Shown piece after piece: positions 5,595-9,728 of a stretch of 9,728 nt of DNA. The notes below the pieces were generated by a model that saw only the letters and a program-made list of their open reading frames with translations, was not told the DNA's origin and did no database searches. Every line of letters starts with the position of its first letter. Within the stretch, counting starts at the first letter, position 1. The stretch covers positions 1 to 9,728 of the forward strand of contig DYHM01000022.1 in NCBI GenBank assembly GCA_020724125.1, in the 5' to 3' direction. The position numbers were made by a program, and so were the translations under genes. This DNA comes from Patescibacteria group bacterium (GTDB lineage: Bacteria > Patescibacteriota > Minisyncoccia > Minisyncoccales > CG1-02-41-26).

Positions 5595-7640
5595 TTAGAT
5601 ATTTTTTCCAATTCTTTTTTTCAGCTCTTTTTCCCACGCGGGATTTATCCGAATTGCTCTCTGGATTAATTCTTTGACTTTTTCAAAATCCCCGGCATAT
5701 TGACTTGCTCGAATAGCGATCAAATGAGCCGGAAAATGTTTTGGCTCTAATTCAATGGCTTTTTCGGTTAATTCTTGGGCTTTTTTAAAATCTTTTTGAT
5801 AAACCTTGCTTTGGGCTAAAAGCCAATAACCAGTTTGATTTTTAGGAGAAAGACGCAAGGCTTTTTCTCCATATTCTTCGGCTAAATAAATTTTCGCCGG
5901 TTTAATTAAAGCATAAAAATTATAAAGACCGGCTAATTTAATAACCGCGCGATAATCTAATGGCATTTCTTCTTCGGTCTTCTTTAATTCATCAATAACA
6001 AAATTTAATTCTTTTTCAATCTCGGCTATAATTTTTCTTTTGTTTGTTTCGTCCGACGCGGAAAATAATTGACTCAATCCCAACCTGATAACATCTTCGG
6101 AATGTTGACTAAAATATTCCCTTATTTGATGCTTACCCAAAGGAGAAGCTTGAAGAGTTTTTTGATAGACAGAGATTCTTTCTGAAGAAGAAATTTTAGG
6201 ATTAATTGATTTTATAATCAAACCATCGGTCTTCAATGGTTGAGAAACAAAATGGAAAAAAGGAAAAAGAAAAATTAAGAAAAGAAAAACTGACTGCCAC
6301 CAGGCTAATCGTTCCTTGTTAACCGAACCTAAAATTGACCTCTCTTCTTCTTTTTTTAATCCGGCCAAAAAACCGCCAAAACCTAAAACTAAAAAAAACA
6401 TTAAAAAACTGCTAACCATATCAAAAACAGTCAAGTTTTGAATAAAATAAGCAATAGGCAAAATCGTAAAAATAGAAAAAGTCCAAAAATCAATTACTTG
6501 TTCTTTAAAATATTTTTTTATCAAAATATAAAAAAGAGCAGCAAATATGCCTAAATAACCAAGGAAGCCAAGAATACCAAGTGAAAATAAGGTGTCAAAA
6601 ATAATATTATGCGTTCGGTCAAACCATATTTCGCCGCCGCATTCCGGAGTAAAAAAACAAGGATTAAAAAGTTTTGGAAAATACAAAGCATAATTTTCCG
6701 GACCCCAACCCAATAAAGGCCGTTCTAAAAATCCCTGCCAGGCTATTTCCCAATTGATATATCGAGGTTTAATAATTTTTTCAAGATAATCATAAATAAA
6801 ATTTCCCGGCTGAAAAACTAAAATTAACCCCGATAAAACTAAAATACCGGAAATAATTAAAAATATCCGACCTAATCTCTTTAATTTTGTTTTAGAAGAG
6901 AGCCAAAAAAGAAATAACAAGCCCCATCCCCCTAAAACGCAAAAAAGAACTGCTTGAGCTTTAGAAAGAAAAATAATCAAAAAACTGAAAATTATACTTA
7001 TCAAAAAACAGATTTTCCAATGCCATTTTTTTTCTTGAAAAAATAACCAAAGAGCGAAAAAGATATTAAATAAAAGATAGACGCCCAAAAAAGAAGTATT
7101 GCCCAAGGTAGCGCCCTGCTGGGGAGAAATTATAAAAGGTTTTACTTGAGCTATTTCAAGAAAGGCTACTAAACTTACCAAAAAAGCCACTATAATAGAA
7201 ACGATAAAAAATTTTTTCCAATCCTTAATTGTTTTAAAAACCGAAGAAATAACTAAAAAGAAAGCGAAAAGATGAAACCACATTAAAAGACCGGTCATTC
7301 TTTCAAATTTTGACCAAAATGACTGAGAAAAATTTGTTCCCAAAAGCGAACTTAAACTCATAACAAGAAGAAACAAAATTAAAACAAGGATAAGAGGGTT
7401 AATTTTCGGTCGATATCGCCGGTTCTTCCAGATTAACAATAGCCAAAGAAAAAAGACAATCTCTGTAAGTCCCATAAAAAACAAACTCTTAGGACCAACA
7501 AAAGGAAAATAAAAATTTTCATTAACGATCAAGGGAGTCAATAAGGTCAAAAAAAGGCCAAAATAAATAAGACGCGCCAAAAAGGGGAGTTTTGCCATTG
7601 GATTGATTTTCTTTTTTTCTTCGCTTAATTTTTCACTCAT
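5595..7640 (-). CDS. O-antigen ligase/Wzy-like membrane protein with C-terminal TPR region
   Basis: Multi-pass membrane protein of 681 residues. About 12 hydrophobic segments lie between residues 20 and 465. The family region is the outer loop: INWEIAWQGFLERPLLGWGPENYALYF (295-321) and RTHNIIFDTLFSLGILGFLG (342-361), where the Arg and His344 match residues important in WaaL/Wzy-type enzymes. These transfer or polymerise lipid-linked glycans on the outer side of the membrane. Cys328 and Cys334 in the same loop could form a disulfide. After the last membrane segment come TPR repeats (about 565-675, including SPKNQTGYWLLAQSKVYQKD), a common fusion in this family thought to bind partners. The actual acceptor (lipid, pilin or S-layer protein) cannot be told. 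It is the first gene of the protease operon and is divergent from the sugar transferase gene. Its ATG has no Shine-Dalgarno site. Confidence 0.85.
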   Translation of the reverse strand: MSEKLSEEKKKINPMAKLPFLARLIYFGLFLTLLTPLIVNENFYFPFVGPKSLFFMGLTEIVFFLWLLLIWKNRRYRPKINPLILVLILFLLVMSLSSLLGTNFSQSFWSKFERMTGLLMWFHLFAFFLVISSVFKTIKDWKKFFIVSIIVAFLVSLVAFLEIAQVKPFIISPQQGATLGNTSFLGVYLLFNIFFALWLFFQEKKWHWKICFLISIIFSFLIIFLSKAQAVLFCVLGGWGLLFLFWLSSKTKLKRLGRIFLIISGILVLSGLILVFQPGNFIYDYLEKIIKPRYINWEIAWQGFLERPLLGWGPENYALYFPKLFNPCFFTPECGGEIWFDRTHNIIFDTLFSLGILGFLGYLGIFAALFYILIKKYFKEQVIDFWTFSIFTILPIAYFIQNLTVFDMVSSFLMFFLVLGFGGFLAGLKKEEERSILGSVNKERLAWWQSVFLFLIFLFPFFHFVSQPLKTDGLIIKSINPKISSSERISVYQKTLQASPLGKHQIREYFSQHSEDVIRLGLSQLFSASDETNKRKIIAEIEKELNFVIDELKKTEEEMPLDYRAVIKLAGLYNFYALIKPAKIYLAEEYGEKALRLSPKNQTGYWLLAQSKVYQKDFKKAQELTEKAIELEPKHFPAHLIAIRASQYAGDFEKVKELIQRAIRINPAWEKELKKRIGKNI

Positions 7641-7646
7641 AGTTAT

Positions 7647-7674
7647 TTGATTTTAGCAAAATTTAAACTAAAAT
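7647..7674 (+). promoter_or_regulatory. Leaderless promoter of the sugar transferase gene
   Basis: TTGATT (7647-7652), a 16-base spacer and TAAAAT (7669-7674) end 7 bases before the ATG at 7682, so transcription should start at about the A of the ATG or one base before. There is no Shine-Dalgarno site, which agrees with a leaderless mRNA. The intergenic space is only 41 bases and is shared with the divergent operon. Confidence 0.5.
7650..7655 (-). promoter_or_regulatory. Divergent -10 box for the ligase-protease operon
   Basis: On the minus strand TAAAAT (7650-7655) lies 9 bases before the ATG at 7640, so the mRNA leader would be about 2-3 bases. No good -35 hexamer is seen. The box overlaps the -35 element of the plus-strand promoter and forms the inverted repeat ATTTTAG/CTAAAAT (7650-7656, 7668-7674) with the plus-strand -10. 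Confidence 0.4.
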
Positions 7675-7681
7675 AAAAGCA

Positions 7682-9010
7682 ATGACAAAAATCCGACAAT
7701 TAATTTTATTTTTCGGCGACCTAATTTTGGTTTATCTGGCTTTAACTTTAACAGTTATTATTGGCTTTGGAAATAAACTTAATTGGCGGATTTTCCAAGA
7801 ACATTTTTTTGCTTTTTCTATTCTTTATTTTTTTTGGTTTATTTTGCTCTATATTTTAGGGCTTTATGAACTTAATTTAATCCAACCCAAAATTGAACTT
7901 TTAACCAGAATAGGTCAATTTTTTCTGGTCTCTTTGGCAATCAGTTTAATTTTCTTTTACCTCATTCCTGTTTTTAAAATTACCCCAAAAACAAATCTTT
8001 TAATAAACGCCGCTTTCTTTAATAGTTTTATTTTTGGCTGGCGAAGAATTTTTTACCATTTTTTTTCTTCTCATTTTCTTCAAAATTTAGCTTTTTGGGG
8101 ACGAAATAAAATTATTGATGTTCTTGTCAAAGAGATTGAACTTCAACCTCAATTAGGTTATCGATTTGTTAAATTTTTAGAGCCGCAAAAATCTCTCTTG
8201 ACCCAATTAAAGAATGAAAAGGTTGATAGTTTAATCATAACCGAAGACCTTAAAGACCAAAAAGAATTAATTCAAAAACTTTATCAATGCCTTCCTTTAA
8301 GGATAACTATTTGGGACACTAGCCAAGCTTATGAAAAGATATTTTTAAAAATTCCCTTGGATGGATTAAATGAAAGTTGGTTTTTAAGAAATTTCAAAGA
8401 GGATGAAAAAAAAATTTATGAGAAGATAAAAAGAACAGGAGATATTGTTTTCGCTTTTTTAATTTTACTTTTGAGTTTTCTTTTTGGACTGCTTATTTCG
8501 GTTTTAATTAAATTAGAAGACCGAGGTCCAATTTTTTATAAACAAAAAAGAATAGGCAAAGATGGAAAGATTTTTTTGGCTTGGAAATTTCGCTCTATGC
8601 GGCCCGGCGCCGAAAAGAAACTCGGCATCCAAAAAGAAAACCATCGGCTAACCAAAATTGGCAAGTTCATTAGAAGAACTCACTTAGATGAACTTCCTCA
8701 ACTTTTCAATATCTTAAAAGGCGATATTTCTTTAGTGGGCCCTCGGCCGGAAAAATTAGAATTCTCCAGAACCTTAGAAAGAAAAATTCCTCATTATCGT
8801 TTGCGCCACATCATCAAGCCCGGATTGACCGGTTGGGCTCAAATTAAATTCAGATACGCTTATTCAATTAGCGATTTTCAGGAAAAATTCCAATACGACC
8901 TCTATTATATTAAGAATCGTTCTTTATTCTTGGACTTGGGAATTCTTCTAAAAACTCTTCTTTTCTTTTTTAAAAACAACGATTCAAAAGTTCAAAATTC
9001 AGACCAGTAG
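7682..9010 (+). CDS. Polyprenyl-phosphate sugar phosphotransferase (exopolysaccharide/glycan initiation)
   Basis: Membrane enzyme that moves a sugar phosphate from a nucleotide sugar to undecaprenyl phosphate, the first step of surface glycan assembly. Four N-terminal membrane helices (about 5-30, 41-62, 76-97, 103-125) precede a degenerate nucleotide-binding-like domain (about 133-235). A re-entrant hydrophobic helix (252-276) leads into the bacterial sugar transferase domain. Its motifs are intact: FYKQKRIGKDGKIFLAWKFR (285-304), THLDELPQLFNIL (333-345) with the catalytic Asp336-Glu337 pair by analogy with PglC, LVGPRPE (351-357) and KPGLTGWAQI (379-388). Length 442 is normal for the WbaP/EpsL-like large form. 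The sugar cannot be predicted. The last dozen residues are encoded by repeat-like TTCAAAA DNA, so the tail may be a late addition. Divergence from the ligase-like gene suggests one pathway. Confidence 0.93.
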   Translation: MTKIRQLILFFGDLILVYLALTLTVIIGFGNKLNWRIFQEHFFAFSILYFFWFILLYILGLYELNLIQPKIELLTRIGQFFLVSLAISLIFFYLIPVFKITPKTNLLINAAFFNSFIFGWRRIFYHFFSSHFLQNLAFWGRNKIIDVLVKEIELQPQLGYRFVKFLEPQKSLLTQLKNEKVDSLIITEDLKDQKELIQKLYQCLPLRITIWDTSQAYEKIFLKIPLDGLNESWFLRNFKEDEKKIYEKIKRTGDIVFAFLILLLSFLFGLLISVLIKLEDRGPIFYKQKRIGKDGKIFLAWKFRSMRPGAEKKLGIQKENHRLTKIGKFIRRTHLDELPQLFNILKGDISLVGPRPEKLEFSRTLERKIPHYRLRHIIKPGLTGWAQIKFRYAYSISDFQEKFQYDLYYIKNRSLFLDLGILLKTLLFFFKNNDSKVQNSDQ

Positions 9011-9161
9011 AATGCATTGAAATGATATTATTAGAAAATCTAATTTTTCAATTTTGGCGCAAAATAATTTTACAGAGTGTCGCTCTCTATTGGTTTAAGA
9101 TTGAAATTATTGAGGAATAAATTATTGAAGTTCAGCCCCAATAAAGAATCTTAAAAAAAAC
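9011..9161. other. Gap after the sugar transferase gene
   Basis: Apart from the weak terminator, this holds a 32-codon open frame (9022-9120) with no ribosome binding site and no recognisable content. I see no supported gene. Confidence 0.4.
9030..9048 (+). terminator. Weak terminator after the sugar transferase gene
   Basis: ATTAGA (9030-9035) and TCTAAT (9039-9044) pair around a 3-base AAA loop and are followed by TTTT. The stem is short and A+T-rich, so termination may be partial. Confidence 0.35.
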
Positions 9162-9189
9162 TTGACAAGGCCTTATGATTTACTAAAAT
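9162..9189 (+). promoter_or_regulatory. Strong promoter of the structured short transcript
   Basis: TTGACA (9162-9167), a 16-base spacer and TAAAAT (9184-9189) predict a start near 9196. The 15 bases at 9176-9190 match the promoter of the 98-residue gene at 14 positions, suggesting a shared promoter type for these two short units. Confidence 0.7.
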
Positions 9190-9360
9190 GTTTTTAGAGT
9201 TCAAATAATTTTATTTTTTTAAAAAAAATTATTTGAATAATAAAAATTTAATAAAGGACGAGAACAATAATATATTTGCTGTTTTACTTTCGACTGTCTG
9301 TTAATAAAACAAGACCATTTTAACTGGCCGTTAGTAAATTAACCGATTAGTTAAAGGAAA

Positions 9361-9371
9361 AAGGAGGTGAT
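9361..9371 (+). promoter_or_regulatory. Full-length Shine-Dalgarno sequence
   Basis: AAGGAGGTGAT is complementary over 11 bases to the common bacterial 16S rRNA 3' end (ATCACCTCCTT). It lies 7 bases before the ATG at 9379 and directly after the third leader hairpin. It is by far the best ribosome binding site in the window. Confidence 0.8.
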
Positions 9372-9378
9372 GATAATT

Positions 9379-9420
9379 ATGAAACACTATAAAAGTCAAT
9401 ATAGTATTGTTTTTTCATAG
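9379..9420 (+). CDS. 13-residue small ORF behind a strong ribosome binding site
   Basis: The frame encodes MKHYKSQYSIVFS and ends at TAG. In-frame GTG (9367) and ATG (9370) lie within the Shine-Dalgarno sequence and are unlikely starts. The strong ribosome binding site argues that ribosomes load here. The peptide matches nothing I know. The run of six T just before the stop could allow slippage: a -1 shift would read through for 14 more residues to 9464. It may be a leader peptide, a small protein, or the remnant of a longer gene broken at the T-run. Confidence 0.45.
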   Translation: MKHYKSQYSIVFS

Positions 9421-9441
9421 TTAAGCACAACTGTAAAGAAT

Positions 9442-9473
9442 TTTTATCATATTTTTAAAAAAATATGATAAAA
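9442..9473. repeat. Perfect 15-bp AT palindrome
   Basis: TTTTATCATATTTTT (9442-9456) and AAAAATATGATAAAA (9459-9473) are perfect complements around two bases. It follows the 13-codon frame by 21 bases. There is no T-run after it. It could be an internal RNA hairpin or a binding palindrome. Its right arm contains TATGATAAAAT, which could also act as an extended -10 for a shorter downstream RNA. Confidence 0.6.
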
Positions 9474-9482
9474 TTGGAAAGA

Positions 9483-9554
9483 ATGAAAAAACAAGGGACC
9501 AGAGATTTCCGAAAGGAAATCTCACTAAAGGAAAAGAGTTTCGCTAAGGATTAA
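9483..9554 (+). CDS. Possible 23-residue basic peptide
   Basis: An open frame from ATG 9483 (or ATG 9465, 29 residues) encodes a Lys-rich peptide beginning MKKQGTRDF and ending in the terminator stem. GGAAAG lies directly before the ATG, too close for a good ribosome binding site. The GAAA hairpin lies wholly within the frame, which suits an RNA element better than a coding region. I give it low weight. Confidence 0.2.
   Translation: MKKQGTRDFRKEISLKEKSFAKD
9502..9523 (+). ncRNA. 9-bp hairpin with GAAA tetraloop
   Basis: GAGATTTCC (9502-9510) and GGAAATCTC (9515-9523) form a perfect stem closed by a GNRA-type GAAA loop, closed by a C-G pair. Such loops are frequent in functional RNAs and dock into receptors. 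It lies 19 bases before the terminator stem. Confidence 0.6.
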
Positions 9555-9576
9555 TTAATCCTTAGCATTTTTTTTT
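9543..9576 (+). terminator. Strong intrinsic terminator
   Basis: GCTAAGGATTAA (9543-9554) and TTAATCCTTAGC (9555-9566) form a perfect 24-base palindrome followed by A and nine T (9568-9576). The orientation is plus. It ends the structured transcript. Confidence 0.88.
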
Positions 9577-9728
9577 ACCGCGCTTTCGTCAACCAAACAA
9601 CCGCTACTCCGGTAATTTTGAAGATTAAATCCGTTGCTTGGGTCATCGGTATGGCCATCAATATATTGACTATCTGTAAGCTAACGATACGTTAGTTGGT
9701 AATTTTAATTAGTTTTAAATCAATGTTT
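9577..9728. other. Right-edge region without a supported gene
   Basis: It holds a small palindrome, CTAACG/CGTTAG (9679-9684, 9688-9693), and a 27-codon minus-strand frame (9575-9658) without a ribosome binding site. Local composition is more G+C-rich at 9577-9660 than the flanks. A gene may begin beyond the edge. Confidence 0.4.

Larger units (their letters stand above)
9196..9576 (+). ncRNA. Candidate structured RNA / leader transcript of about 380 bases
   Basis: Promoter and terminator bracket a transcript rich in hairpins: TTCAAATAATTTT/AAAATTATTTGAA (9200-9212, 9225-9237), TGTTTTA/TAAAACA (9280-9286, 9305-9311), TTTAACT/AGTTAAA (9319-9325, 9349-9355), a 15-bp palindrome (9442-9473), a 9-bp stem with a GAAA tetraloop (9502-9523) and the terminator. 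Between the third and fourth lies a very strong Shine-Dalgarno sequence and a 13-codon frame. I looked for the hallmarks of tmRNA, RNase P RNA and SRP RNA and found none. It could be a regulatory RNA, a small-peptide mRNA with a structured leader, or a dual-function RNA. Confidence 0.5.

Noticed and set aside
9022..9120. 32-codon plus-strand frame after the sugar transferase
   Set aside because: No ribosome binding site, overlaps the weak terminator, and no recognisable protein features.
9196..9576. tmRNA, RNase P RNA or SRP RNA
   Set aside because: No tRNA-like ends or CCA, no recognisable RNase P core segments and no GGAAGCAG-type SRP motif were found; the GAAA hairpin alone is not diagnostic.
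9575..9658. 27-codon minus-strand frame with a hydrophobic C-terminal half
   Set aside because: No ribosome binding site or promoter is seen; too short to judge, though a gene remnant cannot be excluded.

Overview
The window reads as a chromosomal segment of a very AT-rich bacterium with compact genes, most likely a Candidate Phyla Radiation (Patescibacteria) member. The grounds are the base composition, short intergenic spacers, small versions of core proteins (a proline--tRNA ligase without the bacterial editing insertion), low-complexity repeats in the gaps between operons, and the lack of a Shine-Dalgarno site before most large genes. The presence of bL9 argues for a Parcubacteria-like lineage rather than lineages reported to lack it. 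This placement is inference from composition and gene content; no 16S rRNA or marker set is in view.

Bases 1-1387 hold a two-gene plus-strand operon: a winged-helix protein followed 10 bases later by an AbiEii-like nucleotidyltransferase, best read as a type IV-like toxin-antitoxin or abortive-infection pair. Three direct repeats of AACGAAATAATTAA lie in its promoter region and a shorter copy lies downstream. Bases 1612-2127 form a self-contained unit: near-consensus promoter, long leader hairpin containing a 12-residue leader ORF, strong ribosome binding site, a 98-residue unknown protein with codon use unlike its neighbours, and a clear terminator.

Bases 2128-2361 contain only repeats and palindromes. 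Bases 2362-7640 are read on the minus strand: an O-antigen-ligase-like membrane protein with a C-terminal TPR region, then a C-terminal processing protease (S41), a repeat-filled gap of 227 bases, ribosomal protein bL9, and proline--tRNA ligase. The ligase-like/protease pair is transcribed away from a plus-strand polyprenyl-phosphate sugar phosphotransferase (7682-9010) across only 41 bases. The overlapping divergent promoters predict almost leaderless mRNAs. Together these suggest initiation, polymer or glycan transfer and protein processing at the cell envelope.

Bases 9011-9728 have no ordinary gene but are not empty. A promoter (9162-9189) and a strong intrinsic terminator (9543-9576) bracket a transcript of about 380 bases containing several hairpins, an exceptionally strong Shine-Dalgarno sequence before a 13-codon ORF, a 15-bp AT palindrome and a 9-bp hairpin with a GAAA tetraloop. 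I do not recognise this RNA. With the similarly built 1612-2127 unit, it is the best candidate here for something undescribed.
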